From Candidatus Aenigmatarchaeota archaeon (GTDB lineage Archaea; Aenigmatarchaeota; Aenigmatarchaeia; PWEA01): a stretch of 54,503 bases of DNA. Location of the stretch: contig PWEA01000004.1 of the NCBI GenBank assembly GCA_003553905.1, forward strand, positions 1-54,503, in the 5' to 3' direction. Every line of letters starts with the position of its first letter. The stretch's first letter is position 1. The translations under genes were made by a program, and so were the position numbers. The notes beneath the pieces are model-generated. The model searched no databases. It had not been told where the DNA came from and worked only from the letters and a program-made list of their open reading frames with translations. Below are positions 29,113 to 38,278 of the stretch, piece after piece.

Positions 29113-29964
29113 CTATCTCTCTGGCTTCTTGAGCTTCTTCCAGTAATCCTGGAAAAGAGGTTCTAAAAAATCACTTGCAGCGTGATCACTCTTGGACCAG
29201 AAAGAAACGTCCTGTTCGGGGTCTACGTTGTTTTCATGGGTCAAAGCAAAAGTAAATTCATTACCATCTACCACCGAAAACCTTCCGATAGCATTGCTTT
29301 CATCCGGTATATGTTTTACCTCGGCAAACTGAGATAACTTATCGAGAATATGATAACTGTTTTCATCCACAGGAGCTGCTATCTTTATATCAACACCTCT
29401 GTCGTGTGCATCTTTGATATGATTCAGGTGGCTGTTATGTATCTCTTTGAGTCCTTCCTTGGATGTCATGAGATGAATCCTGTCCTGGGAGTTCTTGAAC
29501 ATAGACTCAAGCTGTTGTAGCATCTGGGATCTTCCCTTAAGAGCCCCAGAAAACTCACCTGGATTTGTAGATTCGACTCCTGTATTATATAATCTCTCAA
29601 GCTCTCCAAATGTATCACTATTCTTCAATCTGTCGACCTTATTTTTCATCTCTTCGTATTCCTTTTTATAGTTCTTTTTGAGCCTTTCAAGCCCCTCTTC
29701 AGGATCAACAGGCGTGTATTTCATAGGCTTGCCTGACTGTATCCTCACAAGTCCGAGATCCTCGAGACTTTCAAGAACGTCATAGGTTCTACTTCTCGGG
29801 ACATCAGATATATCAGAAAGCTCACCTGCAGTCGAAGTACCATTTGATAGAAGTGCGGTCCAAAGCTTTCTCTGATATGAATTAAGTCCAAGTGTTTTCA
29901 ATTGATCTAGTACTTCTTCAGAGGCAACCATATTTTCATCAACCCAGTTACTTATACTCCCCAC
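29113..29964 (-). CDS. TrmB-family transcriptional regulator
   Basis: LGLNSYQRKLWTALLSNGTSTAGELSDISDVPRSRTYDVLESLEDLGLV wHTH followed by PLD-like C-terminal domain. Confidence 0.88.
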   Translation of the reverse strand: MGSISNWVDENMVASEEVLDQLKTLGLNSYQRKLWTALLSNGTSTAGELSDISDVPRSRTYDVLESLEDLGLVRIQSGKPMKYTPVDPEEGLERLKKNYKKEYEEMKNKVDRLKNSDTFGELERLYNTGVESTNPGEFSGALKGRSQMLQQLESMFKNSQDRIHLMTSKEGLKEIHNSHLNHIKDAHDRGVDIKIAAPVDENSYHILDKLSQFAEVKHIPDESNAIGRFSVVDGNEFTFALTHENNVDPEQDVSFWSKSDHAASDFLEPLFQDYWKKLKKPER

Positions 29965-30000
29965 ACACTTAAATATTTTTTCACTTCTCTGTAGTAACTA

Positions 30001-31662
30001 TTAATTCTGTTTGTTGTAAAGACTTTTAAGTCTTTCGATTGTGTCGGCCTCCTCTGGGGATTTATTATATCTGAACCGTATCATTCTAGGGAAACGAAGT
30101 GCGTAACCGGATTTATATTTAGGACTTTTCTGTATCTCCTCATATCCAACTTCAACAACAAGCTTTGGCTTGACCTTTACACTCCTTCCGTCTTCCTTTA
30201 TTATCAGATCCTCGAGTTTTTCGGTTATTTCAGCAAATTCCTCTTCCGTCATCCCTGTGGCCATTTTACCTGTCTTTAAAAATTCACCTGTTTTAGGATC
30301 TCTTACGGCCAACATTAATGAAGATATCCAGTTTGATCTTTTCCCTTCGCCCCATATCCCTTCAACAATCACAAGATCCAGAGGTTCCATTGTTTCCTTC
30401 ACCTTTTGCCAGTATCCCACTCTTTTACCAGGCTGATATACTGCATCTAGATTTTTGACCATTATTCCTTCCTGGTTTTCTCTCAGAGATTTTTGATAAA
30501 ACCTATTAGCCTCCTCCATACTGTCCGTTTCTATATGCTCAACAAGCCTGAACTTTCCTTCCTTCTCCACAATTATTTCAGAAAGCTTCTTCCATCTTGT
30601 TCTTAGATCCCTATTCATATAGTTCTCTCCATCTACGAAAAAAAGATCAAAACAGTTTACCTGGACTGGAATTTCTTCCTTAAGCCTATCTATATCATAC
30701 TTTCTCTGTATCCTCTTTGAGAGGTTCTGAAAGACAAGCGGCTCGCCATTGCCATCGACGGCAACTATCTCAGAATCTATTATACACCTATCTGGCTTCA
30801 GACATTCCCTTGCCCACTCAACTACTTCTGGAAACTGCTCGGTCTTGTCCTCAAGCCTTCTGGAAAAAAGCGTTATTTTGTCCCCATCCTTATGTATCTG
30901 ACCTCGGAAGCCATCGAGTTTGATCTCGAGTGCTACGTTTTCATATTCCTCAAAGGCTTTCTCGAGTGATTCCGATCTTTCGGCCAACATAACCATAAGA
31001 GGTCTACCTACCTTTATCTCAACACTTTTCAGTCCTTCTTCCCCCTCCTCCTTTGCTATTCTAGCAACCTCTCCATAATCTATGAGCTTAAAATACGCTT
31101 CCTCTACGTTCTCAGAGGAAACATCGAAGGCCTTTGCTATAGCATCCCTTACCGTGCCCTCACCTACGCCGATACGCATCTCCTGTATGGTTGTTCTAAC
31201 TATATAGCGCGCCTCGACTGGCTCGGCCGAGACCAGTAGTTCTTTCACTAAGCTCTCCTTTCTTCCCTCCGAACCACTCCCAACGGTCTCTGAAAGCATT
31301 CTAAGATTCCGAAAGACCTTTTCCACAGTAATATCCTTCTTCATAAGGCTTCTCTGTCTTTTGTTCTTACAAAAATACTCTGCAGTTTTTCCGAGATCAC
31401 CCGTCTCCTTAAACTTCTCAACGACCTCATTTTGTGTTGCACCATAGGCCTTTGATATTATCCTTTGTATGAGCTTACCTGCGATTCCTATATCCTTGTC
31501 AACGGAAGAAGGATATATCCTACCCATAGCCGCTAAAGTAATTATATCCAAATCATCGGATGAAACATTTTGAAGAAGTTCAGCAACTATATCCCTCATC
31601 TCTAGGTTCTTCGTTGTTTCCTCTAGCCGTTCGTAGTACTTACATAGATCAGAATACTTCAT
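30001..31662 (-). CDS. lig: ATP-dependent DNA ligase
   Basis: EIKLDGFRGQIHKDGD (KxDG), IIDSEIVAVD, QEGIMVKNLDAVYQPGKR; start chosen at internal Met (MKYSDLCKYYERLE). Confidence 0.95.
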   Translation of the reverse strand: MKYSDLCKYYERLEETTKNLEMRDIVAELLQNVSSDDLDIITLAAMGRIYPSSVDKDIGIAGKLIQRIISKAYGATQNEVVEKFKETGDLGKTAEYFCKNKRQRSLMKKDITVEKVFRNLRMLSETVGSGSEGRKESLVKELLVSAEPVEARYIVRTTIQEMRIGVGEGTVRDAIAKAFDVSSENVEEAYFKLIDYGEVARIAKEEGEEGLKSVEIKVGRPLMVMLAERSESLEKAFEEYENVALEIKLDGFRGQIHKDGDKITLFSRRLEDKTEQFPEVVEWARECLKPDRCIIDSEIVAVDGNGEPLVFQNLSKRIQRKYDIDRLKEEIPVQVNCFDLFFVDGENYMNRDLRTRWKKLSEIIVEKEGKFRLVEHIETDSMEEANRFYQKSLRENQEGIMVKNLDAVYQPGKRVGYWQKVKETMEPLDLVIVEGIWGEGKRSNWISSLMLAVRDPKTGEFLKTGKMATGMTEEEFAEITEKLEDLIIKEDGRSVKVKPKLVVEVGYEEIQKSPKYKSGYALRFPRMIRFRYNKSPEEADTIERLKSLYNKQN

Positions 31663-31714
31663 AACAAAACACTTGAACATTGAAATAAAAATAGTTGAGG
31701 GATGGTAAACCGTA

Positions 31715-32485
31715 TCATAAAGTTGAAAGGTAGTCTTTCATGGATTTTTTGCAACTATCACAGTAAACAGTCCCTGACTCTAGTCTATCTTCAGTATAGT
31801 CTACCCACTCAGAAACGCTTACACCCTGCCTCATTATATCCATATCTCCACAGTGTTTTCCAAGCCTATCAACAAGATCATCCCTTCTGAACTCATCTGT
31901 GGCTCCAAAAAGATGTCCCAGTTCGTGGTATACTACACTTTTGAAAGACTCTCTTTTCATAAATGGATCCAGACTATCGGAATTTTTGAATCTATAGGTC
32001 GAAATCGAACTAACACAGCCAGGGGTTGTAGCCCCGAGTATGAAGTTATACTCGTCCTCTATCGTCATATCTTCATCGGTAACGAATACACCAAAGGACT
32101 TTGCATCGGCACCGTTGAAGTTGCTCTGAACTGCATTGTTGAGTTTCCTTCCATCGACCTGTCCTTCAAAATCTATCATGGCTTCTTCAACCATTTCCTC
32201 GGGAGAGATTTCATATGGTCTATGTTCAGAATAACGGAGGTCCTTCATCTCAAGTGAAGCATCCGTTTTCCTTAAAACATCCTCTATACAGCTACCCACA
32301 GACTCGTAATAATCTCTGATTACACCCGATCCTTGGAGAAATATTATACCCGGTCTTTCGTTCTCTTCTTCTTCCTCATCCAAAATAAACACAACCCCAG
32401 GTTTTTCCCTTTCCTCTTTCGTATCCCAGTTCACACTGACCATATTGAAGCATTGATAGAAAAAATTTAAATAACTCGAAAGCAT
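31715..32485 (-). CDS. Archaemetzincin-like zinc metalloprotease (divergent)
   Basis: HELGHLFGATDEF zinc motif followed by KHCGDMDIMRQG and CDSC. Confidence 0.6.
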   Translation of the reverse strand: MLSSYLNFFYQCFNMVSVNWDTKEEREKPGVVFILDEEEEENERPGIIFLQGSGVIRDYYESVGSCIEDVLRKTDASLEMKDLRYSEHRPYEISPEEMVEEAMIDFEGQVDGRKLNNAVQSNFNGADAKSFGVFVTDEDMTIEDEYNFILGATTPGCVSSISTYRFKNSDSLDPFMKRESFKSVVYHELGHLFGATDEFRRDDLVDRLGKHCGDMDIMRQGVSVSEWVDYTEDRLESGTVYCDSCKKSMKDYLSTL

Positions 32486-32494
32486 GGAAGGAGA

Positions 32495-33274
32495 TCAAGA
32501 ACGTACATGTGTTCCAACCTTATCGCCCCGAAGTGCTTTCTTGACGTTGTTGTGTTTTGAGGCATCAAATATCTTACCTGAGATACCCGACTCAAGTAGA
32601 TGTTTAACCTTATTTCTCATTCCTCCTGTAACATCTGTATCCTTACTTCCCCCGAGATACCGGTCGACCTCTTCCATAGACGTTATCTCTTCGATTAACT
32701 CTGAACTGGGGTCCTTGTGTGGATCGGATGTATATATACCGTCGACGTTTGTCCCATGAAGAACCTCTTTGGCACCTATCTTCTCGGCGAGGTATGGTAG
32801 TATTTCATCACCGGAAAGTATGGAACATCCTTTGGTTCTATCATAGGCGGGTACACCGTACAGAACGGGTACCACATCCTCACCGACAAGGCTTCCAACA
32901 ACCTCGTGGTTCATGCTCCTCAGGCTTCCGTGCATTATCGCAGAAGCAGAAGGCTGAACAGGAAAGGCTGGTATATCGTTGTCTGTGAGTATTTTTGTAA
33001 ATATAGAGTTAAGCTCGTTCTGAAGTCTCTGTGTCTCGGCAAAATGCACCTTGTCTTTATCTGTTTTTATGCCCTGGTGTATTCCTGTTCTCTTTACTAT
33101 AGGATGACCGTAGCTTCCTGCACCGTGTATAAGGACAAGACCAGAAAGGCTGGGAAGTGAGTCCTTTATCTCCCTCGCTATCCTTTCCATTTGTTCAAGA
33201 TCAGGAGATGGCTCATTCTTTTCCTTCTCTGTTATTATCGATCCACCTACCTTGAGTACCTTGATATGGCTCAT
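32495..33274 (-). CDS. Isopentenyl phosphate kinase
   Basis: Amino acid kinase fold: KVGGSIITEKEK, LIHGAGSYGHPIVKRTGIHQG, TDVTGGMRNKVKHLLE; overlaps the UbiX stop by ATGA. Confidence 0.92.
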   Translation of the reverse strand: MSHIKVLKVGGSIITEKEKNEPSPDLEQMERIAREIKDSLPSLSGLVLIHGAGSYGHPIVKRTGIHQGIKTDKDKVHFAETQRLQNELNSIFTKILTDNDIPAFPVQPSASAIMHGSLRSMNHEVVGSLVGEDVVPVLYGVPAYDRTKGCSILSGDEILPYLAEKIGAKEVLHGTNVDGIYTSDPHKDPSSELIEEITSMEEVDRYLGGSKDTDVTGGMRNKVKHLLESGISGKIFDASKHNNVKKALRGDKVGTHVRS

Positions 33275-33840
33275 CTTTTCCCACCTTCCCATTCATTATA
33301 TAGACCCTTAGATATTTCAAACCTTTCCAAAACCTTACCGACTATATAGTCAACCATGTCATCTATACCGTCAGGTTTAAAGTAAAAACCGAGTACAGGA
33401 GGGACTATATCAACGCCCATCCTTGATAGATCTAGCATATTTTTTAGATGTATCTCACTGAATGGAATCTCCCTTGGAACCAGAACAAGCTTTCTCCTTT
33501 CCTTCAGACAAACATCGCCTGCCCTCTCCACAAGGTTAGATGATCTCCCCGTGGCCAGGCCGCTCAACGTCTTCATAGAACAAGGACACACAACCATGCC
33601 ATCGGTTCTAAATGATCCAGAAGCAACCGGCGCATCGATCATATCCTCTCTGTAGATTTCTTCTGAAAGACTTTTGAGAACTCCCATTGTCTGCTTTCTG
33701 CTATCCGTCTCTTCGTCCATGACTCTAAGTGCAGAATCGGATACAACCGTTATAAGTTCACATTCCTCCGAAAGCTCCTCTGCAAGACGAACTCCTATTG
33801 GTATGCCGGAAGCACCTGTAATGGCAAGGGTTATCCTCAT
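33271..33840 (-). CDS. ubiX: UbiX-family flavin prenyltransferase
   Basis: LAITGASGIPIGVRLAEEL; VVCPCSMKTLSGLATGRSSNLVERAGDVCLKERRKLVLVPREIPFSEIHLKNML. Confidence 0.95.
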   Translation of the reverse strand: MRITLAITGASGIPIGVRLAEELSEECELITVVSDSALRVMDEETDSRKQTMGVLKSLSEEIYREDMIDAPVASGSFRTDGMVVCPCSMKTLSGLATGRSSNLVERAGDVCLKERRKLVLVPREIPFSEIHLKNMLDLSRMGVDIVPPVLGFYFKPDGIDDMVDYIVGKVLERFEISKGLYNEWEGGKR

Positions 33841-34242
33841 CTAAACACCCCTTATTTCAACCTTTCCTCTATCCGCATCCACATGGACATCGGTTCCATT
33901 TTCAAGTCTACTGAGAGGTATGTCGAAACCATCGACGCATGGTATTTCACCAAGTATACAACCTGTTGCAACTATGGTCTCAGTCTCCTGGTTCACTATG
34001 GCCGCAGGAGCATTACCCTTCTTTGCAAGACCGTAGAGAACATAAGAGCCAACAGTAGATCCTTTGCCCTTTGGAAATACAAGTATCTTTTCTGATATAT
34101 TTTCACCCTCGAGTTCATGACCCTCTTCTATAAACTCCCCTGTATCTATATCGACAGCTCCGTAGAATCCTATGGGCTCAGTTGAAACCAGGAGCTCTCC
34201 TTCTGCATTTCCCTCTGTAATACATCTCACATCTACATTCAT
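33841..34242 (-). CDS. Aconitase X small subunit (phosphomevalonate dehydratase small subunit)
   Basis: MNVDVRCITEGNAEGELLVSTEPIGFYGAVDIDTG; VFPKGKGSTVGSYVLYGLAKKGNAPAAIVNQETE; start chosen at the ATGA overlap with the upstream gene. Confidence 0.9.
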   Translation of the reverse strand: MNVDVRCITEGNAEGELLVSTEPIGFYGAVDIDTGEFIEEGHELEGENISEKILVFPKGKGSTVGSYVLYGLAKKGNAPAAIVNQETETIVATGCILGEIPCVDGFDIPLSRLENGTDVHVDADRGKVEIRGV

Positions 34243-35417
34243 TTCAACACCTTGTCGATTAAATCGTCGGTATCTGCAAACATAACCTTCTGCTTGCAGA
34301 AACCAGGAAGATAGTTTGCAGCCTTTCCTGAGTTGGTCCCCATCTTTCCATAGTTCATCTTCTCTATAGGACAAACAACGTTACATGTATCCGAAAATAC
34401 CTTTCCTCCTGCCTTCTCGATTATATCTGTATAACCCATCCTGTCGGACCATGCCTCAACAGCCTTGCTTGTGAAAACCCATAGATCCTTATCCAGGGTC
34501 TTACCCTCCAGCTTCTTGGCAATATTTTCTATTTCGTTTATAGAACAGTGGGGACAGCCAAAGACAACAAGATCTGGGTCCTCGGACTCCGTCAAGCTTC
34601 TGTACTCTTCTTTTTTGTCCCTTTCTGTAAACTTAATCCTCTCAAGCCCCTGGACTTCCATGGGGTCCACGGTTATGCCTTCAACAAAGTAAAGAGCCAC
34701 TGCTCCCGAAGCTGCCATTGCAGCACCGAGTGACTTGAGTTTGTCAGTACCTGCAGAATCCACGCCTACAAAGTAAGGCTTGCCGTCCTCGACCTTTCTA
34801 CCTGTCCACGAGCCGAGGGCACCGAAGTCTGATATACTGTTCAAATCAGCATCCACCTCGACAACGTGTGTCGGTACCCTGTTTTTATCCAGATGGAGCC
34901 CGTATTTCGGAGTTCTTCCTGTTATGGCGGCAGCAAGAGCAGAGGGCCCGCCTTCTCTGTTTGTCCTTGCGCCTATAACAGAATTTGCAAAGGAAACAGC
35001 AGAGGACTCCGCCCATGCTATATGCTCATTCCTTGTAGGAAGATTGCTCCAAAGATATGGAGTACATGAAGAAGATATCGTTATTCCCATCCTCTTCATG
35101 GCCTCTATAATCTGTTTCTGCTTTTCTGCGAAGTCTTCGCTTATATGCATATCTTTCCATTTGTTCAGATCCATTCCTGCGGGATTGGCAAACGTAGGTA
35201 CAGAAACCTGTGCACCTTCATCGGCGAACTCTTTTAGAAACATTATACCGGGATCTCCTATAGATTTATATGAAACACCCGAGGCCTGCGCGGAGGCTAT
35301 CTCAACCATCTCCTCGGCTCCGTATATATCACCAAGTTTAACCAGCAGCTTCATAGCCTTTCTTACCGCCGGATTGTCCGACTCAAGCATATCTTTTTCT
35401 TCATCAGTTAGATACAT
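34239..35417 (-). CDS. Aconitase X large subunit (phosphomevalonate dehydratase large subunit)
   Basis: MYLTDEEKDMLESDNPAVRKAMKLLVKLGDIYGAEEMVEIASAQASGVSYKSIGDPG; TCTPYL; FGCPHCSINEI; DTCNVVCPI. Confidence 0.92.
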   Translation of the reverse strand: MYLTDEEKDMLESDNPAVRKAMKLLVKLGDIYGAEEMVEIASAQASGVSYKSIGDPGIMFLKEFADEGAQVSVPTFANPAGMDLNKWKDMHISEDFAEKQKQIIEAMKRMGITISSSCTPYLWSNLPTRNEHIAWAESSAVSFANSVIGARTNREGGPSALAAAITGRTPKYGLHLDKNRVPTHVVEVDADLNSISDFGALGSWTGRKVEDGKPYFVGVDSAGTDKLKSLGAAMAASGAVALYFVEGITVDPMEVQGLERIKFTERDKKEEYRSLTESEDPDLVVFGCPHCSINEIENIAKKLEGKTLDKDLWVFTSKAVEAWSDRMGYTDIIEKAGGKVFSDTCNVVCPIEKMNYGKMGTNSGKAANYLPGFCKQKVMFADTDDLIDKVLK

Positions 35418-35994
35418 GATTTTCCTCCCTGTACTGTTCTGCAAAACTCTTTAAAGTATCCAATCCGTCTACAAGCTCGTCAAATCCAAAGTCTTTAAGA
35501 CTTTCCTCGGCCTCTGAAACTCTTCTTTCAAGTATATCAACCGCACCGTCACACGAATAGTTCTTTGCTCCAAGGGTAAGTAAAAATCTACAAAGACCTG
35601 TAGCACCAGACGCATGCATTTTGTCCGCAGTCCAAAGAATCTCAGCCTCTCTTGTTGGAGGCTTAAGATGTGGTCTATTTGAATGGAACCTTATACACTC
35701 CGAAACTTTTTCTGCAAAATCGCTTTCTTTTCCAAGCTCGTCGATTAAAAATTCCTTGGCCTTTTCAGCACCTTTCTCGGCATGGCCCCCGTCTCCAGGT
35801 ATATGCCTTCCAACGTCGTGAAGAAGAGCTGAGTACTTTACTACCTCGCTGTCCACGTCCTCCTCATCCAAAAGTTCCTTTGCATTTCTATAGACTTCTA
35901 GAACATGTTTACCAAAAGAATGGGCCGGTATAATATCTTCCTCTCCATACAGTTCTTTTATCCTGAAGAAATCATCTTTATCCATTGGCTTCAC
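35404..35994 (-). CDS. HD-domain metal-dependent phosphohydrolase
   Basis: HSFGKHVLEVYRNAKELLDEEDVDSEVVKYSALLHDVGRHIPGDGGHAEKGAE. Confidence 0.88.
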   Translation of the reverse strand: MKPMDKDDFFRIKELYGEEDIIPAHSFGKHVLEVYRNAKELLDEEDVDSEVVKYSALLHDVGRHIPGDGGHAEKGAEKAKEFLIDELGKESDFAEKVSECIRFHSNRPHLKPPTREAEILWTADKMHASGATGLCRFLLTLGAKNYSCDGAVDILERRVSEAEESLKDFGFDELVDGLDTLKSFAEQYREENHVSN

Positions 35995-37292
35995 CTGTAA
36001 TCATCGAGGTTCAGGTCCTTACCTGGAAGTCTGGCCTTTTTGAACTCATTGGGGTCCTTGTTATCAAAGGGAACCGTGGCGTCCACGATCCATTTTGTTG
36101 TAAGCTTGTTTTCATAGTCCTGTGATGGATCTAGAGAAGAACCCTTTGCACGTTCTATGAAAAGTATATCCTTATCCGGCTGCATGCGTGTTGCAGTTGC
36201 CCATTCCACTTCAACGGAATCCGAAGGGTCTATATCCTCATCGACTATGGTTACCTTCTTCATGGATGGGTGCGCAGCCAGTGCCGCCATGCCCGCATTC
36301 TTTGGATCTCCTTCGTTTCTCTTCTCTATCTGTACGACGCCATGTAGCCAGGAACATCCCCCCTGAGTAAGAACAACATTTTTAACAGCGGGAACTGTGT
36401 TCTTTACGATCTTGTATATCCTCGGTTCCTGGGGAACTCCCATCAGATTCTTGTGTTCTCCCTTTCCCGGGAGTAGTATGCGTATATATGGATCCTTTCT
36501 CATCCACAGTTCATCAACAACCACAACGGGCTGCTTCCTTATCCTGTCCCATGTATCAGAAAGATCCACAAAGGGGCCCTCTTCATCCTCCTCCTTCTTT
36601 ATTCTTGCAAACATAACAACCTCGGAGTCTCTTGGAACCTTGAGTCCGTTGACCTCAGCCAGCTCCAAGCTACCGTTCATATATGAGTTAGCGAGTTCGA
36701 ATTCATCCATCTCAGGAGAGTATGATGTAGCGGCAGCAACTTCGACTGCAGGATGCACACCCATGATTATAGCAACCTTCAAATCTCCCTCTGTCTTGTT
36801 ATATATATCATAAAGATGCCTCTTTACAAGCCGCATCACCATCCTGTTTTTATCCTGTAGCATAAGACGGTGAAAGGAAACATTCTGTATTTCTGTTTCG
36901 GGATCCTCAGCCACCAACATAGCAGAAGCAAAGTATCGTCTCTTTTTCTTCTTATAGAATACTGGAACGGGCATATGTTCCTTTATATCAGGCTTGTCGG
37001 CAATCTTCTCAAACATGGGCTCACCAATTCCACACTCTGTCTGGTTATCAAGTGAACTGCTTATTCTATCTATTATATTCTCCTTGGATGTATCAAGTGC
37101 CTCCGCAAGCATATGACGTGAAGAAACCAAATTAGAAACTACTCGACAGTCGGGATAACCGCTGACCTCCTCAAAAACAACGGGTTTTGTTTCATCCTTG
37201 GATATCAGTGCAGGAAGTTCGTAGTCAGGGCTAACAGCCTTACTGAGAACATTTTTCTCTTCCGTATCCCCTATAAACTCCCTTAAACTCAT
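35991..37292 (-). CDS. UbiD-family decarboxylase (candidate anhydromevalonate phosphate decarboxylase)
   Basis: MSLREFIGDTEEKNVLSKAVSPDYELPALI; AIIMGVHPAVEVAAATS; VVNSR-like segment and VDEDIDPSD. Confidence 0.9.
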   Translation of the reverse strand: MSLREFIGDTEEKNVLSKAVSPDYELPALISKDETKPVVFEEVSGYPDCRVVSNLVSSRHMLAEALDTSKENIIDRISSSLDNQTECGIGEPMFEKIADKPDIKEHMPVPVFYKKKKRRYFASAMLVAEDPETEIQNVSFHRLMLQDKNRMVMRLVKRHLYDIYNKTEGDLKVAIIMGVHPAVEVAAATSYSPEMDEFELANSYMNGSLELAEVNGLKVPRDSEVVMFARIKKEEDEEGPFVDLSDTWDRIRKQPVVVVDELWMRKDPYIRILLPGKGEHKNLMGVPQEPRIYKIVKNTVPAVKNVVLTQGGCSWLHGVVQIEKRNEGDPKNAGMAALAAHPSMKKVTIVDEDIDPSDSVEVEWATATRMQPDKDILFIERAKGSSLDPSQDYENKLTTKWIVDATVPFDNKDPNEFKKARLPGKDLNLDDYR

Positions 37293-37363
37293 ACTACCCC
37301 ATTAATAACTGAAATAGATATATAAAAATTGACTTCATTGCCGTTCGTCATCTGACTATATTA

Positions 37364-38275
37364 TCATAGTATCGAGGAAACAACAAGTGGCAACAGTACC
37401 GTTGCATCTCCCTTCACCTCCACAGTCCTGCCCTCTTCCTTCACTTTGCTCCATGAAATAGCTTCTTCCGGTTTTGCGCCGGAGAGAGAACCATCCCATT
37501 CAACGGCTGTGGTCACGTATACGGCCCTATCCAAACCATCTATGAACTGGTTCCACCATATTGTGTGGTGTTTGGATATTCCCCCACCCAGTATAAGACC
37601 CGAGGTTCGATCCGCATCGAAAACAATCTCTGATAACATGTCCTCATCACTCCAGACGTCAACTGTAAAGTCGTGGTCCTGTCTAAAAAACCATACCTGT
37701 GTCCCCACTGCACCGTCGGTTATGCCCGGAACGAAGACCGGTATTTTATTTTTCCATGCCCAGTAGCATATAGTACTCTCATCCATCCTTTTACCGAGCT
37801 CCCAGACTAACTCAAAGGGTGCGAGATCGGCCCTTTCCTTGTTTATTTCCTCCAGAAGAGGTTGTAGATTATCTTCAACAACCTCACCGTAGGAGGACTG
37901 TGGTATGAAAATATTACCAAGACGGTGTGTCTCCTTCTGGTGAAGGTCCCTGTCATCTGCTCCGAAGCTCCCGTGGTGGTAGTCGGAAAAATATCGTGCA
38001 ACATCGTGGTCCAGAGTACCGCAAGTAGTAACAACGGCGTCAAACACGTTTTCTTTTATGAGATCGCGGATAATCCCTCTTGTACCTGTTGATATTATGC
38101 ATGCAGGAAACGAAAGAAAGTTTGTTGAATCTTCGTCCTCCGACATCTCCCTCAAAATATCAGCAGCAGTTCCAACGTTCTTAGCCTGGAAACCACCTGA
38201 ATTCTCCATCTGTTCGACAAGTTCTTCAAGGTTCATGCCTCCAGAAACGTTGTAATCCTTTACTTTTCTTGTCAT
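37364..38275 (-). CDS. dys: Deoxyhypusine synthase
   Basis: VVTTCGTLDHDVARYF; ICYWAWKNKIPVFVPGITDGAVG; ILGGGISKHHTIWWNQFIDGLDRAVYVTTAVEWDGSLSGA. Confidence 0.96.
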   Translation of the reverse strand: MTRKVKDYNVSGGMNLEELVEQMENSGGFQAKNVGTAADILREMSEDEDSTNFLSFPACIISTGTRGIIRDLIKENVFDAVVTTCGTLDHDVARYFSDYHHGSFGADDRDLHQKETHRLGNIFIPQSSYGEVVEDNLQPLLEEINKERADLAPFELVWELGKRMDESTICYWAWKNKIPVFVPGITDGAVGTQVWFFRQDHDFTVDVWSDEDMLSEIVFDADRTSGLILGGGISKHHTIWWNQFIDGLDRAVYVTTAVEWDGSLSGAKPEEAISWSKVKEEGRTVEVKGDATVLLPLVVSSIL

Positions 38276-38278
38276 ATT

